5,564 nt of DNA from an uncultured Clostridia bacterium (GCA_947632525.1 CANRPQ010000078.1:1-5564), one strand, 5' to 3'; positions 1-5,342 are shown, counted from the first letter of the stretch. The notes: generated by a model from the sequence alone, not told the origin. Made by a program: numbers and translations.

Positions 1-5
1 GATTT

Positions 6-36
6 ATATTAAAATTTTCATTTTAATATCTTTTTT
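6..36 (+). terminator. possible A/T-only terminator hairpin
   Basis: A perfect 9-bp inverted repeat (ATATTAAAA, loop TTTTCA, TTTTAATAT) is followed by C and six T on the plus strand. It could end a plus-strand gene lying left of the window, or act for the minus-strand gene that stops at 102. The stem has no G:C pair, so it would be weak and may be chance in such AT-rich DNA. The rest of 1-101 shows nothing else I can support. Confidence 0.3.
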
Positions 37-101
37 ACATAGTACTACTTGTTTTTCATAAAACTTTTCACACTATCTCTTTTATTATAAATAAATTATT
101 T

Positions 102-956
102 TTATTTAACAAGTTTTAAACGATATTCTTTATTTTCTTTTTCTTCTCTGTAAAGTAAGAAATGATGAGGATCAGTAAATAATTTAATATAAATGCGAGC
201 ATTTTGGTTATGAATATCTCCTAGATTTATTTTAACTCCTCTTGCTTCATTACGGCCAAGAAGATGATCAAAAAGATAACTATACATTCTTGTTCTTTCA
301 AATGGTCCTTTAACTAAACCGATATTGATTAAGTAATCGCTAAAATATTCAAGCTTATATTGAGTTAAAGTAATCCGGTCATTAGTTCCGATATTAAAAA
401 ATGAACGAGCACTATTACGGTTTTTAAATTCTTTACTTAAATCATCAATTAAACTATTTGTATAAAAAACTTTTTCATTATTGTTAATTGTAGTATCTAA
501 ATCTAATAAATATTCTTTAGGTAAACATATTAAATTGGGATAGTTTTGTCTTAATGTATTGTAATGGGGAATTACACCAAAGTTTTGAGTCTTAAGACCA
601 TATTGAATATTAAATAAATCACTTAATGGATCAATAAAATAAAGGCCAAAGTCACCTTCAACTATTAAAGCAAAAAGAGGAATTTTAGCACTATTAGCTT
701 TTATTTTCCAAGCTCTTATATCTAATGAATTAAATAGATCAATATAATAATCACAAAGAGTGGAACAAACAATATAAGGTAGTCTATTAATAAAACCATT
801 TCGATATTGACGATATTTTTCTTCTTCGCTGGCACAAAAATATTGTAAATCTCTTTGAACTAAAAAAGAAACGTTATTATATAGATACTTAATAATTAAA
901 TCTTTAGACCAAGATTTTTCTATTTTATTTATAATGTCTTCTATATCATTATTCAT
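102..956 (-). CDS. hypothetical protein, possibly degenerate transglutaminase-like
   Basis: This gene encodes 284 aa with no signal peptide or membrane segment, so it is probably cytosolic. I chose the ATG at 956 because AAGGAG (966-971) lies 9 nt upstream. The frame is open to 1007, but an ATG at 965 abuts the ribosome binding site and longer starts would translate through it. Residues 60-115 read like the core of a transglutaminase/papain-like fold: Cys64 at the head of a helix (IVCSTLCDYYIDLF), then LDIRAWKI, then PLFALIVEGDFGLYFIDPLSDL. That last segment matches the usual 'PH-hydrophobic-dg-yyiDp' block, with Asp109. The expected catalytic His falls at Leu94, so if the family reading is right, the classical triad is broken. 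The C-terminal half (about 140-284) is unrecognised and rich in basic and aromatic residues. The gene is divergent from the S1-domain gene. Its role is unknown; the fold call is inference from motif spacing only. Confidence 0.85.
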   Translation of the reverse strand: MNNDIEDIINKIEKSWSKDLIIKYLYNNVSFLVQRDLQYFCASEEEKYRQYRNGFINRLPYIVCSTLCDYYIDLFNSLDIRAWKIKANSAKIPLFALIVEGDFGLYFIDPLSDLFNIQYGLKTQNFGVIPHYNTLRQNYPNLICLPKEYLLDLDTTINNNEKVFYTNSLIDDLSKEFKNRNSARSFFNIGTNDRITLTQYKLEYFSDYLINIGLVKGPFERTRMYSYLFDHLLGRNEARGVKINLGDIHNQNARIYIKLFTDPHHFLLYREEKENKEYRLKLVK

Positions 957-1008
957 TTTTTGCATCTCCTTTTTTAAAACATTTATTACTTTAACATAAA
1001 TTTGCATG

Positions 1009-1022
1009 AAAAACTAGTTTTT
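1009..1022. repeat. 14-bp perfect palindrome in divergent intergenic region
   Basis: AAAAACTAGTTTTT is fully self-complementary. It sits between the two divergent genes, about 20 bp upstream of the -10 of the S1-domain gene, where its -35 would lie. It could be a repressor site or DNA with no role; A/T-rich palindromes arise easily here. Confidence 0.3.
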
Positions 1023-1039
1023 ATATCAAATAAATTTTG

Positions 1040-1048
1040 TGGTATACT
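1040..1048 (+). promoter_or_regulatory. extended -10 promoter of S1-domain gene
   Basis: TGG followed by TATACT is a TGn extended -10 element, 18 bp before the start codon. No good TTGACA-like -35 lies at the expected distance, which is normal for extended -10 promoters. Transcription from here would give a very short leader carrying the AAGAGG ribosome binding site at 1055-1060. Confidence 0.6.
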
Positions 1049-1066
1049 ATTCTTAAGAGGTTTGTT

Positions 1067-1441
1067 ATGGCAGAGTATAAAGAAATAAAAAATGAAAATT
1101 ATAAAGTGGGGGACATTATTAAAGGCCAAGTAACAGGTATTGAAAATTATGGAATATTTGTTAGTATTGATCCATTTTATGATGGCCTTATTCATATATC
1201 GGAAGTATCTAGAACATTTGTCAAAAATATTCATGATTATGTAGAAATTGGTGAAACAATTTATTGTCAAGTTTTAGAAGTTGATGAAGAGAATCTTCAT
1301 CTAAAATTATCAATAAAAGATATTAATTATAAAGCTACAAGTTCTAATGGTGAAATAGTAGAAACAAGAAAAGGATTTTTACCTTTAAAAGAGAACTTAG
1401 ATAAATGGATAGATGAAAAATTAGCAATTTATAAAAAATAA
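1067..1441 (+). CDS. S1-domain RNA-binding protein, GSP13/YugI/CvfD type
   Basis: This gene encodes 124 aa. The start is the ATG at 1067, 6 nt after AAGAGG (1055-1060). An in-frame TTG at 1037 lies upstream of the -10 and is unlikely. Residues 13-84 form one S1 (OB-fold) domain: VGDIIKGQVTGIENYGIFV at 14-32, DGLIHISE at 39-46, the V(K)-spacer strand IGETIYCQVLEVD at 61-73, and HLKLSIKD at 78-85. The tail GFLPLKENLDKWIDE (103-117) matches the conserved C-terminal motif of the small Firmicutes proteins known as general stress protein 13, YugI or CvfD. Length is close to the family's usual 120-130 aa. These proteins bind RNA and associate with ribosomes or affect translation under stress; the exact target here cannot be seen. 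It appears monocistronic, with its own extended -10 promoter and a terminator immediately after the stop. Confidence 0.93.
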   Translation: MAEYKEIKNENYKVGDIIKGQVTGIENYGIFVSIDPFYDGLIHISEVSRTFVKNIHDYVEIGETIYCQVLEVDEENLHLKLSIKDINYKATSSNGEIVETRKGFLPLKENLDKWIDEKLAIYKK

Positions 1442-1442
1442 A

Positions 1443-1467
1443 AATCCCTAAATTAGGGATTATTTTT
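1443..1467. terminator. terminator between convergent genes, probably bidirectional
   Basis: AATCCCT (1443-1449) pairs with AGGGATT (1455-1461) across a 5-nt loop and is followed by TATTTTT, ending the S1-domain gene directly after its stop. On the minus strand the same stem is followed by a T-rich run (complement of the A-run at 1433-1444), so it can also serve the minus-strand gene that ends at 1477. Confidence 0.8.
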
Positions 1468-1476
1468 CCAAGACTT

Positions 1477-1731
1477 TTAAACGTCCTCATCATAGGGACG
1501 TGGTGTCATCTTGCAATTTCCGTTTTGGTCATATTCAAATTTCATATAAAATGTAGTAAATTCTTGTTGCCTTCCATAATATTTTTTTTCTCTTTCAAAG
1601 TACTTCTCTAATTCTTGTTGTCTTGTTAGAGGATCTTCATAAAGCGTTTCATAAAGTATATCGTTTTCATAAAAACTATGTCGTTCAATTTGAGGAATAC
1701 TTCCTCTTTTTAATGTTCTCTTTTTTTCCAT
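1477..1731 (-). CDS. small hypothetical protein, 84 aa
   Basis: This is an 84-aa, highly charged soluble protein that I do not recognise. The start is well supported: AAGGAG (1739-1744) lies 7 nt before the ATG, and an extended -10 promoter lies just upstream. The N-terminus is basic (MEKKRTLKRG). A central segment rich in Glu, Gln, Arg and Tyr (about 38-57, around RQQELEKYFEREKKYYGRQQ) is probably helical. The C-terminus ends in acidic residues (YDEDV). There is no transmembrane segment, metal-binding cluster or enzyme motif. It converges with the S1-domain gene and shares its terminator. Regular expression signals make it a real gene rather than a chance frame; its function is unknown. Confidence 0.72.
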   Translation of the reverse strand: MEKKRTLKRGSIPQIERHSFYENDILYETLYEDPLTRQQELEKYFEREKKYYGRQQEFTTFYMKFEYDQNGNCKMTPRPYDEDV

Positions 1732-1756
1732 AGGTATTCTCCTTGTTAATGACTAT

Positions 1757-1765
1757 AGTATAGCA
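1757..1765 (-). promoter_or_regulatory. extended -10 promoter of 84-aa gene
   Basis: On the minus strand, TGC followed by TATACT forms a TGn extended -10 about 25 nt upstream of the start codon, in good position relative to the ribosome binding site at 1739-1744. No clear -35 is visible. Confidence 0.6.
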
Positions 1766-1817
1766 TAAAAATTAAAATATGGCATTAAAAATAAAAAACT
1801 TTCTAAATTATATGAAG

Positions 1818-1845
1818 TTAATTTTTTAAGATGGTGCCCAAGGCC
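1818..1845 (-). repeat. truncated tRNA-Leu 3' end, putative distal att copy
   Basis: A 23-bp exact match (1823-1845) to 3183-3205 covers the last 14 nt of tRNA-Leu(UAA), including CCA, plus 9 bp of its downstream flank. With a one-T indel it extends to TTAA at 1818. The rest of the tRNA is absent, so this is not a functional tRNA. The same orientation as the intact gene, and its position on the 3' side of that gene, fit an attachment-site duplication left by tRNA-targeting integration. Confidence 0.65.
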
Positions 1846-1896
1846 TGGTGGAAAATTATTATTTAAATTAAAATTAAGTTTATTAAAAATGCCCTT

Positions 1897-2010
1897 TTAT
1901 TTACTCTTTTTCTTTTTATGTTTAAAAATATTTAATATTTTACAGCTTGTCAAATACACTAATGGATGTTCAATTTCTTCATTATTAATCTTATATAAAT
2001 ATTCATTATC
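1897..2010 (-). pseudogene. possible gene-tail remnant, 37 codons
   Basis: A minus-strand frame open from 2010 to a TAA at 1897-1899 gives a protein-like sequence (NEYLYKINNEEIEHPLVYL, then a Lys-rich tail ending KHKKKKSK). It is preceded by an in-frame stop, and no start codon with a ribosome binding site is visible. It may be the C-terminus of a lost gene inside the putative island, or chance in AT-rich DNA. Confidence 0.2.
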
Positions 2011-2099
2011 TTATTTATTATAATTATTTTTAGTCAATTGATTTTGAAAAATCTATTAAAATAAAAAATTTTTTACTTTTTTCAAATAGATAATTTTAG

Positions 2100-2129
2100 T
2101 TGTCTTGAAAATATTAAAAGAGTTATAAT
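2100..2129 (+). promoter_or_regulatory. promoter of 295-aa gene
   Basis: TTGTCT (2100-2105) and a consensus TATAAT (2124-2129) are separated by 18 bp. The start codon follows 27 bp later, with AAAGGA (2141-2146) as ribosome binding site 10 nt before it. Confidence 0.65.
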
Positions 2130-2156
2130 AATAGTGAATGAAAGGAATTTATAAAC

Positions 2157-3044
2157 ATGTATCAAACAATGTATAAATTAAATGAAACAAAAGATAAAGT
2201 TATAACTTATGTAGTACAACCAGATGCTATGGTTGGCTTAGAGAAATTGGTTATAAGGTCTATAAAAAAATGCCCTAAATTATATACTGAAATAATGCGA
2301 GATACGACTTATTCCTTGTCTTATTCTACGGAAATTTGGGCTGATAAAATTGAATTTTTAGATGGAAAAGTTTTTTTATGTGAATATAGTAACAAAAAAT
2401 ATGTCGGTAAAAATTTTGATCAAGTAAACGGCAACTATGCTAGTAATGGCTGTGATCATTTTTATGAATTTAGATATTATTATGAATATAATTGTTATCA
2501 GCTGGAAAAACATTTTGAAGCTTTATTAAATATTTGTAATTCTCTAGATGAAATTCATAATTATGAGCTATCCTATAAAAATTTATTAAAATGTAGGGAA
2601 TATATTGATATAGCTTTAACTTTTACGAATGAAGAAATTTCCAATTTAGGATTAGATTATTTTGATTGTTTTTATGAATGCTGCGCTTTAGTATTTAATG
2701 TTTATCAATCTGAAATTACTAATTTTGCAAATTTGGAAGATTTATATAATATATTCATAAAAAGTCGATATTGGTGGTTAACTGAAAGTGAAATTTTAGC
2801 CCAAAAATTAAATGATTATAATTTAACAAAACAAAGCTTTGAAAAATATATTAAAGAAAGAAAAATAACAAATATTAAAGAATTTTTAAAGAGTATAGAA
2901 AATAATTGGTATTATGGAAGCTTTTTTAAATCTTTTTTACTTACTAATTATTGGTTAAATATTCTTGGGGATGAACAAAAAGAAAAGGTTGAAATTGTAA
3001 GAAAAAGAGCAATAGAACTTAATAAGAATAAATTACTTAGTTGA
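2157..3044 (+). CDS. hypothetical protein, 295 aa, putative island cargo
   Basis: I do not recognise this 295-aa protein. It has no signal peptide, membrane span or evident catalytic motif. Residues 1-115 look mixed alpha/beta and rich in aromatics (HFYEFRYYYEYNCY at 101-114); residues 116-295 look mainly helical, with alternating hydrophobic and charged positions, possibly a helical-repeat type domain. Nine cysteines (39, 75, 99, 113, 127, 146, 171, 175, 176) are many for this length, but they form no CxxC zinc pairs. The ATG at 2157 has AAAGGA 10 nt upstream and a promoter at 2100-2129; a terminator lies at 3080-3121, so it is a single-gene unit. It lies between the two tRNA-Leu 3'-end repeats, suggesting acquired cargo. 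It ends in TGA; read as Trp, the frame would extend only 11 residues to a TAG. Function unknown. Confidence 0.82.
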   Translation: MYQTMYKLNETKDKVITYVVQPDAMVGLEKLVIRSIKKCPKLYTEIMRDTTYSLSYSTEIWADKIEFLDGKVFLCEYSNKKYVGKNFDQVNGNYASNGCDHFYEFRYYYEYNCYQLEKHFEALLNICNSLDEIHNYELSYKNLLKCREYIDIALTFTNEEISNLGLDYFDCFYECCALVFNVYQSEITNFANLEDLYNIFIKSRYWWLTESEILAQKLNDYNLTKQSFEKYIKERKITNIKEFLKSIENNWYYGSFFKSFLLTNYWLNILGDEQKEKVEIVRKRAIELNKNKLLS

Positions 3045-3079
3045 ATAAGTATGAAAAATAATAAGTTTAAATAGGTTTA

Positions 3080-3121
3080 AAAAAGAGAACACACCGAAAA
3101 AAGGGAGTAAGTTCTCTTTTT
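3080..3121 (+). terminator. terminator of 295-aa gene
   Basis: AAAAAGAGAAC (3080-3090) pairs with GTTCTCTTTTT (3111-3121) around a 20-nt loop, with the stem running into a T-tract. It lies 36 bp after the stop codon. Six of the eleven pairs (GAGAAC/GTTCTC) form the stable core. Confidence 0.7.
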
Positions 3122-3155
3122 AAATAATTTTATCAAAAATTGAAAAATTACGTAC

Positions 3156-3180
3156 AAAAAAACTCCTAAATAAGGAGCTT
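3156..3180 (-). terminator. terminator of tRNA-Leu
   Basis: On the minus strand, CTCCT-TATTT-AGGAG (core arms at 3173-3177 and 3163-3167) is followed by seven T. The stem can lengthen with a G:T and two A:T pairs. It begins about 12 bp after the tRNA 3' end. It lies inside the segment bounded by the tRNA 3'-end repeats, so it may have come with the inserted DNA. Confidence 0.75.
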
Positions 3181-3182
3181 AA

Positions 3183-3205
3183 TTTTTAAGATGGTGCCCA
3201 AGGCC
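3183..3205 (-). repeat. tRNA-Leu 3'-end repeat, putative proximal att copy
   Basis: This stretch, the last 14 nt of the intact tRNA plus 9 bp of flank, is identical to 1823-1845. See the truncated copy there for interpretation. Confidence 0.65.
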
Positions 3206-3280
3206 GGACTTGAACCGGCACGAGGTTTAAATCTCGCAGGATTTTAAGTCCTGTGCGTCTACCTATTCCGCCACTTGGGC
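3192..3280 (-). tRNA. tRNA-Leu(UAA)
   Basis: This 89-nt class II tRNA begins GCCCAAG, paired with CTTGGGC before A and an encoded CCA. The anticodon arm is CAGGA-CTTAAAA-TCCTG, with anticodon UAA at 3244-3246. A long variable arm follows (CGAGATTTAAACCTCG), then a T arm GCCGG-TTCAAGT-CCGGC. All stems are intact, so it should be functional. It reads leucine UUA codons, likely the commonest leucine codon in this AT-rich genome. It has its own promoter (3312-3340) and terminator (3156-3180). Its 3' end is the putative attachment site for the segment to its left. Confidence 0.97.
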
Positions 3281-3286
3281 AGGCAC

Positions 3287-3304
3287 GTCTTAATTGCTTA
3301 AGAC
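3287..3304. repeat. 7-bp inverted repeat in tRNA-Leu leader
   Basis: GTCTTAA (3287-3293) and TTAAGAC (3298-3304) surround TTGC. The repeat lies in the transcribed leader of tRNA-Leu, just upstream of the mature 5' end, so it could form a small hairpin near the RNase P site. The left edge of the 108-bp IS-flanking repeat (3296) falls in its loop, so the right-hand copy carries only half of it. Confidence 0.4.
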
Positions 3305-3311
3305 AATATTG

Positions 3312-3340
3312 ATTATAACTTGTTTTTGAAATAATTTCAA
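3312..3340 (-). promoter_or_regulatory. promoter of tRNA-Leu
   Basis: On the minus strand, TTGAAA (3335-3340) and TATAAT (3312-3317) are exactly 17 bp apart. Transcription would begin near 3305, giving a leader of about 25 nt before the tRNA. Confidence 0.8.
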
Positions 3341-3372
3341 TACTTTTTTTAATTATTTTTAACTTGTATCTG

Positions 3373-3402
3373 TTGACATACTAAAATATCGTGTGTTATA
3401 AT
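3373..3402 (+). promoter_or_regulatory. orphan duplicate of tRNA-Ser promoter facing into IS
   Basis: TTGACA (3373-3378) and an extended TGT-TATAAT (-10 at 3397-3402) have an 18-bp spacer. The IS begins one base after the -10 element, so transcripts would start inside the inverted repeat and run antisense to the transposase. The hairpin at 3429-3472 should stop them after roughly 60 nt. Confidence 0.7.
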
Positions 3403-3403
3403 C

Positions 3404-3425
3404 CTGAATTTATCAGTTTTTAAAA
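3404..3425 (+). repeat. left terminal inverted repeat of IS
   Basis: It reads CTGAATTTATCAGTTTT then TAAAA. From the third base it matches the right end (GAATTTATCAGTTTT, then AAAA) with one extra T. The outermost two bases differ from the right end (CT versus GG). Confidence 0.85.
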
Positions 3426-3428
3426 AGC

Positions 3429-3472
3429 AAAATCTCTCAGACTCAGTGTTTATGCTGAATTGAGAGATTTTT
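3429..3472. terminator. hairpin terminator inside left IS end
   Basis: AAAATCTCTCA (3429-3439) and TGAGAGATTTT (3461-3471) form a perfect 11-bp stem. An inner CAG/CTG pairing (3444-3446 with 3455-3457) could tighten the 21-nt loop. A TTTTT run ends the plus-strand reading. On the minus strand the stem is followed by TTTTGCTTTTT. It therefore fits both as the transposase terminator and as a block to transcription entering from the orphan promoter at 3373-3402. Confidence 0.75.
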
Positions 3473-3500
3473 AAATGTTTGAAAAAGTGAGTGCACGATT

Positions 3501-5228
3501 TTACTTTTTAGATTGTTTACAAATTTTTTTAATATTTTTTTCACTTATTATTTGATAATCAGTTCTGAAGTTATAAAGTGTATGTAACATATCTGTTAAA
3601 TTAGTTCTAGTATAACTTGGAATGTAATCATTGCCAAGAAGATTTAAATTATAATTTTTTAAAGTATCAATAATTTGGGAAACAGTGTATTTTTCATCTA
3701 GTTTCTTTTCTAGATATCTAAAAATAACTAAAGATAAGAAACAAGTAAGAAAGTGGGCTTTAATTCTATCTTCTCTAGATAAATAAACAGGTCTAGCCTT
3801 AAATTCGCTTTTCATAATTCGGAATGATTCTTCAATTTCCCATCTTCTTTTATTTATTTTGATTATTTCTTCAACATTATCTTCTAAATTAGTACAAACG
3901 GCATATAAACCATCGTATAATGCTTCATCATCTATTTTTTCTTGGTCTAACATATAATTATTGGTTTCAGCGACTTCGCCACCTTTTGTTGTTGGAATAA
4001 CTTCAATAAATCTTTTTGGGTCATTTTCGTTATTACTTTTAATTTTTTTGGGATTTTTTTCAATAATGTTAATGGCTCTTTGAACTTGCTTTTCCCTAAT
4101 ATTTTTTTGATATTCTTGATATTTTGGAGAATAGGTAATAATTAGTCTTTGCTCAATCCCATCTTCTTTTATCCGTCTTTCTTTATAGAATATTTTGTCA
4201 TAATATTTATTAATTAATTCTTCATCATCTCTTAATTTAGAAATATCAAAAGTTTTATCTATTCCTGGTAAATGCCAACCTTTAGATAAATCTAATGACC
4301 ATTCTTTTAAAAATTGTTTTAGTTTTTTTAAAGATTGAGTAGTAACAAATTTGCGATTATTAGTATTATTAAATTTACGATTAGCAATACTAGATAAACC
4401 AGCATCAGTACAAACAACAAACATCGGATTATTAAAATCATTTATTATTTTTTCTTCCAAAGGTTTTAAAGTACCTTGTTCATTTTTGCTTCCTTCAAAA
4501 GTATCAAAAGTTAAAGGAATGCCATCACCATCCAGAAATAATCCCATGCCAACGACTGGATTAGGTCTATTTTCTTTACTTTTGCCATATTTTCTAAAAT
4601 CATCTTCATCTTCAATTTCAAAGAAGTAGTTAGTACAATCATAAAACAAAACTTTATCATTTCTTTTGAAATATTTTAAACTATTTTTATAAAGTTCAGA
4701 CTGGATATAATCGCTTTCTTTAGACAATACTTCTAAACTTCTCAAAATATCATTATAAGTAAAATTAGGTTGTTCAAGAAAATTTTTAGAAGATTCTAAA
4801 GTTTTTAATTTAGAAGAAGGGTAAATAATTCTAGAGTATATAAGATTAGATAAAATGTTATTTAGATCATAATGAAATTGATATTTATCTTTAATTGAAT
4901 TACAAATATTATTAATACCTAAATCGTAATATATTTTTTGTAAGAATAAATAACCAGCATTAAAATACTGCTTAACATTTTTATCAATTAATTTACTTTG
5001 AGAAAAATATTTTATTATTTCTCTCTTATTTTCTTTATCTTGTATAGTAAGTTGTTCAGCATATTTTTTAGCCCAGGAATATGGATCTTCCCCTTTTGCT
5101 TTAATTTTAACTTCTTCAAGAGTGCCAAGCTTTTCAACAGTTCTAGTAGAATGTTTTTTATTAATATAAGTAGATTCGATAATATAAAACAAAGTAGAAG
5201 ATTTAGACTTAGCAATTTTTAATCTCAT
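3501..5228 (-). CDS. IS1634-family DDE transposase
   Basis: This gene encodes a 575-aa transposase of the IS4 superfamily, IS1634 family; it cuts and rejoins the element's ends. I chose the ATG at 5228 (MRLKIAKSKSSTLFYII), the family's typical N-terminus. A GTG at 5237 in the same frame lies only 2 nt after AAGG and is less likely, although AAGG to the chosen ATG is a longish 11 nt. First Asp D197 is in VLFYDCTNYFFE; second Asp D275 is in FVVCTDAGLSS. The Glu E466 is in RRWEIEESFRIMK, which keeps the R-x3-E-x6-K part of the IS4-type signature (R462, E466, K473); the usual Tyr before it is Asn. Downstream, RIKAHFLTCFLSLVIFRYLEKKL (488-510) is characteristic of the family. Length is normal and the frame is unbroken, so it is likely active. 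It is transcribed from 5252-5280 and ends 29 bp before the left-end hairpin. Confidence 0.96.
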   Translation of the reverse strand: MRLKIAKSKSSTLFYIIESTYINKKHSTRTVEKLGTLEEVKIKAKGEDPYSWAKKYAEQLTIQDKENKREIIKYFSQSKLIDKNVKQYFNAGYLFLQKIYYDLGINNICNSIKDKYQFHYDLNNILSNLIYSRIIYPSSKLKTLESSKNFLEQPNFTYNDILRSLEVLSKESDYIQSELYKNSLKYFKRNDKVLFYDCTNYFFEIEDEDDFRKYGKSKENRPNPVVGMGLFLDGDGIPLTFDTFEGSKNEQGTLKPLEEKIINDFNNPMFVVCTDAGLSSIANRKFNNTNNRKFVTTQSLKKLKQFLKEWSLDLSKGWHLPGIDKTFDISKLRDDEELINKYYDKIFYKERRIKEDGIEQRLIITYSPKYQEYQKNIREKQVQRAINIIEKNPKKIKSNNENDPKRFIEVIPTTKGGEVAETNNYMLDQEKIDDEALYDGLYAVCTNLEDNVEEIIKINKRRWEIEESFRIMKSEFKARPVYLSREDRIKAHFLTCFLSLVIFRYLEKKLDEKYTVSQIIDTLKNYNLNLLGNDYIPSYTRTNLTDMLHTLYNFRTDYQIISEKNIKKICKQSKK

Positions 5229-5251
5229 AAATATCACTACCTTACAAAATA

Positions 5252-5280
5252 ATTATATCACGTACTCATTATGTACTCAA
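5252..5280 (-). promoter_or_regulatory. transposase promoter
   Basis: On the minus strand, TTGAGT (5275-5280) and extended TGA-TATAAT (-10 at 5252-5257) are 17 bp apart, with the start codon 23 bp further on. The heptamer GTACTCA (plus-strand sense) occurs twice, at 5262-5268 and 5273-5279, exactly 11 bp apart within the -35 and spacer. Such placement on one DNA face would suit a repressor or the transposase itself; this role is inference. Confidence 0.7.
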
Positions 5281-5301
5281 TATCAAAATTAAAAATTTGA
5301 C

Positions 5302-5327
5302 AAAAAAATAACCATTTTATAATGGCT
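5302..5327 (-). terminator. possible insulating terminator at right IS end
   Basis: On the minus strand, CCATT-ATAA-AATGG (arms 5321-5325 and 5312-5316) can extend by a G:T and an A:T pair and is followed by TTA and seven T. It lies between the right inverted repeat and the transposase promoter. It would stop outside transcription, such as from the promoter at 5380-5408, before it reaches the transposase. The stem is short and weak. Confidence 0.4.
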
Positions 5328-5342
5328 TGAATAATTTTTATA

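Larger units (their letters stand above)
1732..2156. other. 425-bp intergenic stretch with tRNA remnant
   Basis: Apart from the promoters at its two ends, this gap holds a truncated 3' end of tRNA-Leu (1818-1845). It also holds a weak AACTT/AAGTT hairpin (1797-1819) that on the minus strand is followed by a T-rich run and may be the original terminator of that tRNA, and a short minus-strand frame (1897-2010) that looks like a gene tail. The remainder is very AT-rich with nothing recognisable. Confidence 0.6.
1823..3205. mobile_element. possible decayed island integrated at tRNA-Leu 3' end
   Basis: Direct repeats of the tRNA-Leu 3' end bound about 1.36 kb. The intact tRNA is rebuilt at the right end and a truncated copy marks the left end, the layout tyrosine-recombinase elements produce at tRNA genes. 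The cargo is one unrecognised gene (2157-3044) plus a short minus-strand remnant. There is no integrase, excisionase or replication gene, so if it was an element it is a remnant or depends on one elsewhere. A simple partial duplication of the tRNA locus is the main alternative. Confidence 0.4.
3296..3403. repeat. left copy of 108-bp target-site duplication
   Basis: This copy is identical to 5364-5472 except that a T-run has seven T here and eight there. It directly abuts the left inverted repeat of the IS. It contains two back-to-back promoters: the minus-strand promoter of tRNA-Leu (3312-3340) and a plus-strand promoter (3373-3402) that originally served tRNA-Ser. The length is far beyond the 2-14 bp typical of most insertion sequences but fits the long, variable duplications known for IS1634. 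Confidence 0.88.

Noticed and set aside
957..1007. Longer N-terminus for the minus-strand gene, starting at 1007 or 965
   Set aside because: The AAGGAG ribosome binding site at 966-971 would be inside the coding sequence, and the ATG at 965 directly abuts it.
1037..1066. In-frame TTG start ten codons upstream of the S1-domain gene
   Set aside because: It lies upstream of the -10 element TATACT (1043-1048) and has no ribosome binding site; the ATG at 1067 has AAGAGG 6 nt upstream and gives the family's normal N-terminus.
986..1270. Minus-strand open frame of 94 codons
   Set aside because: It runs antisense through the well-supported S1-domain gene, has no good start signals, and its hydrophobic low-complexity product is typical of a shadow frame.
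1477..1731. The 84-aa gene as half of a toxin-antitoxin pair
   Set aside because: No partner gene is next to it in the same direction, and no known toxin or antitoxin motif is visible.
1832..1845. A second tRNA gene at the left repeat
   Set aside because: Only 14 nt of the tRNA 3' end are present; no anticodon arm, D arm or T arm follows.
3042..3077. TGA read as Trp, extending the 295-aa protein by 11 residues
   Set aside because: The Trp codons I checked in the window are TGG, and the standard code gives clean gene ends, so the mycoplasma code is not supported.
4351..5222. Plus-strand frames at 4351-4629 and 4998-5222 and a second minus-strand frame at 5015-5215
   Set aside because: All overlap the intact transposase gene in other frames, lack ribosome binding sites, and encode low-complexity sequence.
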